Shown here in pieces: positions 11,065 through 20,640 of a DNA stretch of 36,545 nucleotides. The translations under genes were made by a program, and so were the position numbers. How positions within the stretch are numbered: the first letter of the stretch is position 1; the number at the start of each line of letters is the position of its first letter. The notes beneath the pieces were generated by a model. The model was not told the DNA's origin. It saw only the letters and a list, made by a program, of their open reading frames with translations, and searched no databases. The stretch comes from Antrodiella citrinella (Eukaryota > Basidiomycota > Agaricomycetes > Polyporales > Steccherinaceae): the NCBI GenBank assembly GCA_004802725.1, contig SGPM01000279.1, positions 1-36,545 of the forward strand, written 5' to 3'.

Positions 11065-11300
11065 GTTGATTTAGCGAGTAAATGTAAAGGGGAAGGAAAG
11101 TGAAATAGTTGGGGTCGTGGATTCGTAAAAGAGTCGTGAAAAGAATGCGAAAATCAAACAGGCTATGAACAGAAGTCAGATATCAAGATGGGTAGGGGGA
11201 AAAGAACCTTGTCACCCACCAACCAGCATCTGAATGTGAGAGATCGAAAGTGGGCTCGAGAGAGAGAACTGAGGAGCTGAAGAACACAACAACAAGAAGG
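11065..11300 (-). promoter_or_regulatory. 5'UTR and promoter-proximal region of LCP-2, with a 5'UTR intron
   Basis: Read on the minus strand this carries the family leader: CTTCAGCTCCTCAGTTCTCT, then GAGCCCAC, then CATTCAGATGCTGGTTG. A predicted 57-nt intron follows (11219-11163, GTGGGT donor, CTGAC branch site, ATAG acceptor), after which the exon restarts with CCTGTTTG. The same order is seen in the other two copies. Confidence 0.6.
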
Positions 11301-12080
11301 ACCGATATCTATGGTTTGTGCGTGCGTCTCTCGTAACACCTGTGAGCGGTCGGACATCTGAAAGATACTTCGTACAAGTATCACTCTATCTCGTCATTTT
11401 ATCAGAGGCACATCTGTCGTGTTGCCTCATGATGGCATTCTCAACACGATACGGCACTATATAAAGGTCAGAACACCGCCGAATATCATGAATCGGAGAG
11501 TGACCCACAGATCAACACACAGTCGGTCGCTTCCGGCGCACTCAACATTGGAGTCTGGCACACCTGACGTTCCAACATAGTCCCTGAATCTCTGCACACG
11601 AGAAGTTCATTTTCTGCCCGGAGGGACGTGACAAGTAGACGATAGCCAGTTCTAATCCCTTTGATACTGTGAAGACACTGCAATCCCTGGAGCTTTGATA
11701 TCAAGCGTCGAGAATCCGACATCCGAGCTGACCATTCTTGGCCTCTGCACATCACGTTAGAGGATTTGTTCATATCAGAGCCACTGTTGAACTTACGCTA
11801 TTACTGCTTCTGGGCTGACAATCCAGACGATGTATCACCCGTCCTGCAACTTATCAGTTGCAGTCATCCTTCCTTCTTGAAGGCTGTAAGTTATCGTAAA
11901 GATTCAGATGGTCTTCGCGGTGTGGATTTTTCAAAAGTTCGACATGATGGTGACGCACAAGATGACCAAAGTCGTCACGTCACGATTAATATTAGGTATC
12001 GGTGACAATGTGTGACTTCGGAGGCTGCCGCCGCAGTGTCACGAATCACACTTCCGAGTCACACTGCGCATGAAGTCGAA
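11301..12080. other. Intergenic, no gene supported
   Basis: No coding structure or RNA gene was recognised. A TATATAAAG at about 11459 is TATA-like, but no gene start fits it on either strand. Confidence 0.4.
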
Positions 12081-12082
12081 AA

Positions 12083-12102
12083 GTGAACTCCTCCATCTCG
12101 AG
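12083..12102 (-). other. Conserved 3' flanking element of LCP-3
   Basis: On the minus strand it reads CTCGAGATGGAGGAGTTCAC, nearly identical to the LCP-1 block at 2135-2156. TGTTTGCGAAATAATCATG lies beside it and parallels the LCP-2 flank. Confidence 0.5.
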
Positions 12103-12235
12103 AGCATGATTATTTCGCAAACAACAGACCAATATCACAGATACTGATACTGAACCTCCACAGTACAAACACATCATGGACCCTTCAACCATCCAACTAG
12201 CCTACTCTACTCAGTATACATCCGTTCAAAATAGC

Positions 12236-12882
12236 TCATTCAAGCTCGTTCAGGCTATCCAAAGTGTTTCAGCTTCTGTGTGAACAGGTTATCTTCCCAA
12301 AAGATGTACTGACCTGCGCGCAACATGGTTGATCAACTCGCGCGTGACCAGATATTCGAAATCGCGCTTCGAAGCCGGTGTGCCGGATGCAGATGGCGTC
12401 GGTGCACTTGATGCAGTAGGTGAAGGTTCGGATGTCGGTGTAGAAGGCGACGAAGAACCACCGTCGATCAACCCGCTGACAGTCTTGACAGCCTTGGGAA
12501 TGAAGCTGATCAATTTCCCCCAAATTGAAGCACCCGACTCGTCGTCGTCGGCCCGAGCAATGAGCTCGCGGACAAACAGGTCACCGAGGGCCCGAGTGGC
12601 AAGTTGAATATCTCGTGCTGCGTGTTGGTCAAGAACACTACGAGCAAGCAAGGCATCTACGTCACGAGCAGGATGGTGGAAGCCATGAGCGTGGTGACTA
12701 CCATGATGGGCAGAGACGTGGTGACCGGGGCGGTGGATGCTGTGGTGTGCACCGTGACCACTACGTAGAAGGTTGTGAGTAGGGTATTGTCACATCGAAG
12801 GCTTTCAAACGCACTGAGCAGGGGCTGCAAAGGCGGTAACAGAGAGGGAAAGGGCCAAGACAATGACGGCGGCGGGGAGCAT
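12236..12882 (-). CDS. Secreted His-rich protein with acidic/amphipathic module (LCP-3)
   Basis: Exons 12882-12815, 12760-12314 and 12254-12236 give 177 residues. A signal peptide (MLPAAVIVLALSLSVTAFA) is followed by a long His-rich stretch, then RDVDALLARSVL and the helical motif LATRALGDLFVRELIAR. Next comes RADDDESGA with an amphipathic segment starting IWGKLISFIPKAVKTV, then a Ser/Thr/Pro-rich linker. The C-terminus is TRELINHVARSLNELE, matching RELITHVAHSLSELD of LCP-1; this match fixes the last intron (59 nt). The first intron (54 nt) sits at the same codon as in the paralogs. The Gln/Gly/Met repeats of LCP-1 and LCP-2 are missing. The helix next to an acidic motif could be membrane-active, which is inference only. 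Confidence 0.75.
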
Positions 12883-13135
12883 ATTTATTGAGGGAGCAGA
12901 CGTGTTAGGGCGAGGATAGTCTCGGTCGTGAAGGGGTGTGAAAATGTCGTGAAAGGTCGTTAAAGTTGCGAAAGGACAAACAGGCTGTCATAGCAAATCA
13001 ATTGAATGGCGACGATAGAGAGAATGTCAAAAACTCACCAACCAGCACCTGAATGTGATAAACGAAAGATGGCTCTGAGAGTGGGAACTGAGGAGCTGAA
13101 GGACAGGATTCTCAGTAGTAACGCAATATATACCT
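12883..13135 (-). promoter_or_regulatory. Promoter and 5'UTR of LCP-3, with a 5'UTR intron
   Basis: On the minus strand, GGTATATATTGC at about 13135-13124 is a good TATA box. The family leader CTTCAGCTCCTCAGTTCCC follows at about 13098, then GAGCC and CATTCAGGTGCTGGTTG. A 54-nt intron is predicted at 13038-12985 (GTGAGT donor, GACAG acceptor), after which CCTGTTTG restarts the exon. Spacing suggests a transcript start near 13100. Confidence 0.6.
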
Positions 13136-14142
13136 GGATACCCTCTCGGCGAGTAATTGTCTTGCTACGCTTCACATGATACGTGTTCAATACCGTCGAC
13201 CGATGGATCCGGATTGGACGTGTTTCATGGTTGGGCGGTTTGCCAGCGCCGCTATGAAATGCCGTTCGACCAGTTGGTTGCAACTTGATGATTGCAGCGC
13301 CTCAGTACGTATACTCAGTGATAGTACAAGTGCCAGTGAATGGATCCTTTCAAGTTTCTAGATCCTTCACCCGGATCAGACACCACACAGCAGCCGCCTT
13401 ATCCTAAGGCGGACAGTACTAGTTACCGTAGACTATATTGATGGTATGAAGTGGGTTTTATAGCAGTTCCTGATACTGTAGCATCAATTTGAAGAGAAAG
13501 GCGATATCATCCGCAGCTGAGAAACACAAAAATTGTGCAGCGTCAGCCGTTCTCCTAGCCATTTCCAGTCCATTCTTCCTACCTTTTGGTCATTTCCGAG
13601 TCGGTATTCATCAGAGAGCTCTCAGCTAATACGTTGGTGGTGCTCGTTTTTTCTTAGTCCCAACCCCCCGACCTTGCGTCCCGTCAGTGAGTTGCTGATG
13701 CTCCGACATCAGTCCGCTGAACAGATCGATCGATCGTCATAGAGGTAGGACCGGACCGGACCGCCGGTGTTGTTCATTGGCAATAACGACCAAATAACGG
13801 TTGATGATTGCAGGCATGCAGGGGGTGGGAAGATAGGAGATACACCGATCTTGGCCGCCGGTCAGACTCGTGCATGCCGCAGGGTCCGCAGTTCATCTCA
13901 GTTTGCATATCTGAAAGATTGCAGTGGCGCACCGCATCGTACCAGATCGTACCGTTCTGAGTATCTGCATCTGCACCTCGTAGGCAACGCGTCATGCCTT
14001 TTGTGCGATCGATGAGTCGAGTAAAATTGAATTGTATAAATAATCGTTGCAGATAAGTTACCAGAAGGAAAGTGAGGGCCCTGAGGGGATATACAAGATG
14101 TGTCCGGGAAAATGAGAAAATGAGAAAAAATGCCTAGTACTT
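13136..14142. other. Intergenic, no gene supported
   Basis: No coding structure was recognised on either strand. A short GGACC tandem (GGACCGGACCGGACCG near 13747) is the only pattern noted. The right end should contain the 3'UTR of the membrane-protein gene. Confidence 0.4.
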
Positions 14143-15188
14143 TCAATATGGCTTAGAATAGCTAGGATCAAAGCTGGTATCGAAGGTAGAGCGAGAAGCA
14201 TCCGGCACGCTACCCATCGGATGAGCTTGGCTAGTTTCCTCCCCGACTGGTGTCCTCATGCCAACGACCAGGTAGGTGACCACTGAAGCAACCTCGCAGA
14301 TGACGGACATGACCAAGTAGATTTCCCATGATCCGGTAGTATTGCTGAACTTGGACAGGCTGTTGGTAGTAGCCGTTGCTGGCGGAATCGCGATTGGCGC
14401 GAAGTCGGAAAGGAGGGAGTAGAGGGTGCGGATGAAGAGTAGGGGTAGTACGGCGGAGAGGCCCACGAACAGCTATAGAGGGAAAGCGGTGAGTGAGTGG
14501 TACTGTGGTAGAGTAAGATAGCGCGATTTTACTCACAGCACGCTTAGTCAACGCAATACTGTCCTTGTTGCTCCAGAAGAAACCGTAAGTCATCACGACA
14601 AACAGGAACAAGAGAAGATACATAATGCCTCCGATGTGGCGGTAGTTGATCGCACTGTTAATGTCACTTTGGTCCTTGGCATCACTGACGTCGATAGCAC
14701 CGACAATTGTGAGAATCGTCGCGATCGTCGCGAGTAAACCCAGGAGACGAAGTCCAAGGGTGAAGCGCTTGTCATTATCAAAAGTCCCAGCACCGCTACA
14801 ACAAATTGAATCCAGCAAACGGGTCGAAGGGTGTAGCTCCAGAACGTACACAGTGGTCAAGAACCCGATGGTACATCCTATGAGCGGTGATAGGCCGACG
14901 TTGTCGAGGATCAAGAAAGTCGTGATAAGTCCAACGCTGGGGTCTGAAGATAGTTCGGCAGCAATGTGAGCTCCACTTCCTATAATGCGCACTGTGAATG
15001 AACGTGTTAGCGTTGAAATTGACGTGCTACAGAGGAGAAAACATACCTATCGAAAGGATGAGCAAGAAAATCCACCCTCCTTGCTTCCTAAATCCATGAC
15101 GCTTGACCAGGATGGCGGAGAATACAAGGATTGGGATGTAAATGAGCAATTGAAGAACGGAGATTCCGCCACGCGCGTCGAGACCCAT
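14143..15188 (-). CDS. DUF7702-like seven-helix membrane protein
   Basis: Exons 15188-15047, 14991-14850, 14795-14537 and 14472-14143 give 290 residues with closing phases. The N-terminus MGLDARGGISVLQLLIYIP, then RHGFRKQGGWIFLLILSIVR, a DNVGLSPL motif, GLRLLGLLATIATILTIVG, YRHIGGIMYLLLFLF and LFVGLSAVLPLLFIRTLYSL together give about seven hydrophobic helices. NTTGSWEIYLVMSV precedes the last helix and a soluble Ser-rich tail. This order matches the fungal DUF7702 family as I recall it; the molecular function of that family is not known to me. An upstream in-frame Met exists, but MGLDARGG is the conserved family start and an A/T-rich leader precedes it. Confidence 0.82.
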
Positions 15189-16288
15189 GTTCGTCAAAGT
15201 CTCAAAGAGGGAGATAAAAAAAAAGAGAGTGAAGTGGAAGACAATGGAAGGAGAATTGAGGCGTACTTTTTTCATGCTCATGCTGCCACTCCTTTTATAT
15301 GATCAGCGGTTGTGCATGGTAGCATTTAGACAACAGCTGGCCTCGAGTTAGACGCGCATCCGGAGAAACTGGGTGTCAGCGATATTGATGAAAGGTCGCC
15401 TTTCCGTACCGAATAGGCGACCGCGATATGCCGTTGCTGTGAAGGCCTGCGCTTCACCTGCCTTCACTCTTTCTCAAATCCTTCGCTTCACTACTGTTAT
15501 ATTGACGACGATCAATGAACGGACAGAGATAGGCCAATGATCATGATGATTGAGACTCAGTGAGTTACACAGTCGTTTCTTGCTCGAAGAATGCTCAGGC
15601 AGCGCAGCCACACTTCGAAGCCTCTGGACGAGTTGTTGAGCATACGTGCCCTATCTGAACATCCCTTTACTGTCGGAGGCACCATCCTCATGTGCAGCCT
15701 TGTCGGCCTCTCTAGTACTCTCTTGAGTCTCTTCCTGTCGCTACGCGTACGGTGAGGTACCGTATTATCTCTTGCGGAATTTTGTGAGCGAGTTCGACTT
15801 CGATCATATCGGCAATGCGTGAAGTGACACGACGTTTGGTAGTACAGTAATCCGCAACTCGTCTCTCGGTCACGTACACGTATCCTGACCTGCCTTGAGA
15901 GACTGATAGTTTCGACGTAGTCACGTAGTGTCGTAGTAACCTGTCCTGAACAGCTCCGGGAGACAGCACCTGGAAAGACTGAATACCTGTCTCCGATATT
16001 ATCTCACCTAGGGCAGAGTGGAAATGGTGCTGAAAGCTGCGAGCAATATATTGACACCACAAACTGATTGTTTTACGTTCACTTAGTAACTTACTTCGTG
16101 TGTTCGATGCAGACTCTTACTCTGTCAAGTGGAGATGAGCCTGAGCTTATGGTTTCCGACGTGGATACAGCTCGTGCGTACCATTGATGCACCACCACAC
16201 CGCACTGGTAAAAGGGTACCTATGAAATAGATTGCTTCAGAACGACCTACACGACCTACAAAGGGCACGGGGAACCCAACGACCACCA
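15189..16288. other. Intergenic, no gene supported
   Basis: This stretch contains the promoter of the membrane-protein gene (TTTTATAT near 15292, minus-strand sense ATATAAAA). A minus-strand open frame at 15712-16062 shows no family motif and no splice partners, and is not called. Confidence 0.4.
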
Positions 16289-16943
16289 TTAGTTGTATTC
16301 ATCGACGGTTCGTGCTTGATGCGGGAAATACAACTGTAGCTCTGACTGGTACGTGTTCTGATGCGCACAGTGCAACGCAACGAGAATAATGTGTTGATGT
16401 CCCATTGCCCCTGTCCCCGGCTTACAGTCCACATCTTCTTTCTTGGGTTGACCAGATCGTAGNTTGATATCTGAGGGACACAGNAATGCGCGACTAAATA
16501 NCACAGTGTACGAGCATATCAAACAGCACACTTCGTCAAAGAAACAGCGCACTGTCTCTTCAACAAGTTCTCCGCGCGTCATCCGAGCCCCNGACGGGGA
16601 AGCCAGCCCAGCCGTCCGCATCCAGTCAGTATGTTCGTATCCAGGCCACTGCGTAAAGGAAATAATGAGCATGGAACTGGACATCGCAAATCAAGGGAGA
16701 ACTCAACTGTACCCTGNNGCTTATCTTGTCCAACTCATTCAATACCACATCATCGGNGTTCTGAATCATGTTGATGANTNGGGCCTGCGTATCAATAGTA
16801 TCAGCGAAAAATNAGATAGGAAGCCCNTATGAAGCATGGATATCAACGAGGTCGAACGAGACTGGCTGTGGAGTGGCGGCGAAAGGCAAAATCTTCGGAA
16901 AACTCGGCTCCCACAACTTTCGGGGAGCAGCNATACGTTTCAA
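16289..16943 (-). CDS. Uncharacterised basidiomycete protein (5' end unresolved)
   Basis: Minus-strand exons are recognisable. One contains AAPRKLWEPSFPKILPFAAT and ends DDVVLNELDKIS at 16713. After an intron (16712-16649) the next begins WPGYEHTDWMRT and continues with RMTRGELVEETVRCFFDEV. The last ends GHQHIILVALHCAHQNTYQ and stops at 16289. The WPGYxxxxWxRxI, (T)RxxLxxxVxxxF and HxxLVALxNVYExxWQ pattern is one I associate with small uncharacterised proteins frequent in Agaricomycete genomes; no function is known to me. Several N bases lie inside the exons, and the last intron (after DEV) and the start codon cannot be fixed. It could be a low-quality copy or a decayed gene. Confidence 0.5.
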
Positions 16944-17527
16944 CTTTGGTGAAGGTCAAGTGGATAGCGCGTGAGATGTNGATTGCGGGCGTACACATTG
17001 TGTAACACGCAGCTTGGAAAGACCTTGAAAGCTCCGACAGGTAAAGACAGCCGAGTGACGTTCATGAGCGGAAGACGTATGAGAACGTTCAGCCTGGCAG
17101 AGGAAAGTNACATTGTNAGTTTCGATAGACACCGCAAACTCGATCCTGACGAAAAGAGCGACGACTAAGAACAATCAGCCTGGTAGTGGAAAGATGAGGA
17201 NGAATTTCATAATGAGCATACCATNCCACTTCGGATTCACAGTCCTGTTGTGAGCCACTTGGACTCGGATAATGCATCGTGTNATAACCGGGGTGCAAAC
17301 AGACATGAGTGGCAAGTGCAAATGATGGTCAATTTGGACGAGTGGCAAAAGTGAACAGAGTGATATATGAAGCTGAAGCGTAAGTGANGAAGACGTAGTT
17401 CCGCAGAGACAGACGAACATTGAACAGGGAGTCAGCNGTCGGGNGCTAGATACTATTTTGCAGGCAAACGTAGCGTCGAAATGGCCGAAGAACAGAAGNG
17501 TATATTNTTTTGCTGAGAAGAGAATGT
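16944..17527. other. N-containing intergenic stretch
   Basis: About a dozen single N bases are scattered here. Minus-strand fragments (for example LNVLIRLPLMNVTRLSLPV) are hydrophobic and could be 5' exons of the neighbouring gene, but no consistent splice pattern was found. Confidence 0.3.
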
Positions 17528-19543
17528 TTAGTTCTGGCGCTTTCTAAACATCACGTCCGCGGTCCTGCTTGGGACAATGTTGGTCATGAACCATGTGGGA
17601 GACGGAACGACACCTTCTTTCGGCATCTTCATGTCGTAAGTATAGACGAAGTTGGCTAACACGCTCTTGAGTTCCGTCGAAGCAAAGAACCGTCCAGGGC
17701 TGTCCAAGGTGCGATTAGACCTCNCATACATAGTAGGGCACCCAACAGACGCACCATGCATGTCTGCCCAATCCAAAGGTCAGGAACTCAGGATGCGCAT
17801 TGACNACTTGATTCCTCAGAACCTCGGAGCCTTCTGTCTCCATATTAGCGAATCTCCAAGGATCGAAAGCGTCNGGATTGTCGTAGTTCTCCTCATCGAA
17901 GTGAGCAGCGCGCGAAGTAGCGGAGACAAGGGTTCCCTTCGGAATGAANGTGCCGTCAGAAAATGTGTAGTCTTTCATTGCCAAACGAGTCAGAGAGNCT
18001 NAANTACGCAGGGAGTTAGTTGCATGTAATTGGGGAGTGGATGGACAGACGTACTTGAGCTGAGGCCTTGATAACGAGCGATCTCCTTGACAAAACTGTC
18101 AACCTTGATCATCTTTGCCAATGACTCCTTGTTCCANCCGTCTTCTGCCACTATCCTGTCGATCTCTTCGCGCAACTCAGCTTGATATTCAGGAGATGCA
18201 GCCAAATGGTAAAGAACATGAGAAAACATCTACAAAATGTCAGAACAATAGCGTTATTGGATGAGAGCTCGCCCTACCATGGTGGAGGTGTGAATGGCCG
18301 CTTGATTGATGATAAGAATTCTAAGAGTAACACTTGGTATGAGCTGTTCGTCCTTCGGACCTTTTTCGATCAACCAAGACAGCATGTCGTTCTATATTGG
18401 TTCTGTTAGAGCGTCCCTCCAGAAAGCGGGTTAAGGTACCCACTGGCTTCTCCGCCCAATCCTCCCCATGCTCTGCCATCAATCTCAGTCTCTCCTGGAT
18501 CACCGGGCGCAACATATCCTCTCCACGACGTTTCATGGTTTCAACCGAGGTGAGATTTGTGACGAATCTAGAAGGTATTTGAGTATCGATGACAGCACCG
18601 TCTACTGAAATAGGAACTCACCTTCGCATGAACCAAGGCACAAGGTCTAGCAACATCCCCGCCTTGACAGTCTCAAGTGTGAATGCCACATTCAGTTTAA
18701 GGAACTCCGGATCCCTGCCTGTGAAAAGTTCAACGCAGAGCCCAAATGCTGAGTGAGCAAGGGCTTACACAGAGGTAAACCGACAAAAATACGGTTACTC
18801 GTCCTGCAGATAATCTGCATGATAGTGTCAAAAGCGCGAATCGTTTTCCACTCTGTTGGCTGCAGAATTAGCAAGCGTATGGCATCATGCAAGCCAGGAC
18901 GACACGCACCATCGCTCAATGGAATGAGGTCGGTGCTAGCTTGAACGAGTTCGTCACGAACGTCGGGATAGAGAACACCAAGGCTGCGTGTAAGAGAAGT
19001 ATGGATGACGAGGGTGTGATATGGATTGTTGTAAACCTCATGACCGAACGTGTAATCAATGTGCAAGACCTATAAAGTATCAGTGATCATCTGAGCACAT
19101 TTTTCTATACGTACCTCGATCAATGCTTCCACGAAATTCAAGTCACTGTCATTCGCTTTGCGTAACTCATCTACCAGCGATTTGCCTGTCACGAGAACGT
19201 GCCAGCGGGACAACTCAGGGACCCTAAAGGTGCCTCCTTTGTACTGTGGCGTCGCGCGTCAAGTTCATGCATACCATGAACAAGGCAACAATCACCTTTT
19301 CGTAGCCTTTCTGGAGCATTTCCCGCGCCCCGAACATGTATTGAAGGGCGCCAACGTAAGAAAGGAGTGGAAGGTCCGTTGTCAGACTCGGAATGTGAGA
19401 TAACTGTGAAATGCTAATCGTCAATCATCGAGAGCATGGGTCGACAGGCATGGTAGACCTACTTTGCGCGATCTGAACGAGTTCCCCAAAGCAAGACATA
19501 TGGCAAGTCCAGCCAGGATGTACACCACGTAGGAGTCCGACAT
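17528..19543 (-). CDS. Cytochrome P450 monooxygenase (basidiomycete, CYP512-like)
   Basis: Eleven exons (19543-19463, 19403-19296, 19243-19115, 19069-18910, 18852-18769, 18718-18622, 18567-18444, 18391-18278, 18229-18055, 17998-17755, 17699-17528) total 1488 nt, giving 495 residues, the normal size. An N-terminal membrane anchor (YVVYILAGLAICLAL) implies ER location. The I-helix has AAIHTSTM at 292-299, the K-helix E348-x-x-R351, then FDPWRF, and the heme loop FGLGRHACPGR with ligand Cys439. An intron splits the Cys codon itself. Family resemblance (REMLQKGYEKYKG, VFRTSNR-type and the C-terminal pattern) suggests the CYP512 or ent-kaurene-oxidase-like group; the substrate is unknown. A reductase partner is assumed. 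Five or six N bases fall in or beside exons (for example at the exon 10 acceptor); the frame stays open around them. Confidence 0.9.
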
Positions 19544-19594
19544 GGCGAGAATACCTGGCGGCTTGGGAGACGAGAGAGACGGCGTGATTGTTGT

Positions 19595-19609
19595 GGGGGG
19601 GGGGGGGGG
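19595..19609. repeat. 15-bp G homopolymer
   Basis: A run of 15 G lies about 50 bp upstream of the P450 start, so it is poly-C in the sense strand of its leader. The exact length may be a sequencing artefact. Confidence 0.8.
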
Positions 19610-20640
19610 AGTACGAACCTATATAGTGAAACAGGTGATAATCAGCAACCCATCGTCGCACCACCGGACGTATCTGGTATTTGGCGGACCATACATGGTA
19701 CGTTTCCAGGATAATAGACTTCGCAGTGGATCAGCCCCACGTTTGGTCCATGGTATGCGACGCGATAGGCGTGGAAAGTGCCTCAAAGGAATGAATTCGC
19801 TGTCGGTGCCACCACGAGACTGTCCTGAGGCTACTCGGGGGCCCGAAATACCCCATTTCGCCGACCTGACGCAGTAGCTCGCCAACCCATGATTCGTTTG
19901 TGCTCGGATAGATAAGTAGAAACAGATTGACGGGATCACCGTAGCAAGCGCTGAGCCGTATGCGGTACCATGCCTACAGGACGTTCGGTGACGTTGACCC
20001 AGCTTTCTGCAGTGGCGATTACCGATACGACGCCGTCGTCGAGCTTGCACCTCGGAGCATGATCATCTGATGACGTAGACACAACTGTGCTTATGAGGTG
20101 TAGCAAGTAAACCAACGCCAAGACCCATCTAGATCGATTCCGTCGTTGCAAATCAGCCATGAAACACAATTGGGACCGACCGCGGAATACAGCACGCAAC
20201 TATGTAGTTATTTGCACGGCTGGGCGCTGATCGACACATGGGCTGGTGAGCGAACTCAAAGGACGACGCTGAAATGAACGTGAGTTCCACAAGCACAATG
20301 GCCAGATAAATAACTCAGGACTTACCCATGCTAATGGTATGCTAGACATTGCCGCTATCTCTACCTGTTTGATCCCGTCTGACAGCGATAATTGGCGCGA
20401 TCAGTTACCACTGGACCCACAAGTTGAAACGACTAAGAATGTTCGGCGGCCAATAATAGCTATTGTTGTCGCAACACTAAATCGACAACCTGAAAGATAA
20501 CATTGAGGACCGGACCTGGATTATGAACGTGGAACTTACGGTACAATCATGGAACAAGATCGGAAAGTATACTGCAGGCAGCAAACGGGTGAGGATGGTT
20601 GATGATCATTCAACGCGATGAACACTGACTAACTCAACCA
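19610..20640. other. Intergenic, no gene supported
   Basis: This is the P450 upstream region and the BTB gene's downstream region. Minus-strand open frames at 19619-20050 and 19936-20199 have no recognisable motifs and are not called. Confidence 0.4.

Noticed and set aside
12276..12313. A 37-nt last intron for LCP-3 (acceptor CACAG)
   Set aside because: The acceptor at 12256-12255 gives a tail SLNELE matching LCP-1 SLSELD and an intron length matching the paralog.
17715..17984. P450 apparently broken in the heme motif (GRHAWCVCW)
   Set aside because: A GTGCGT donor and CAG acceptor restore GRHACPGR in frame; the gene is intact.
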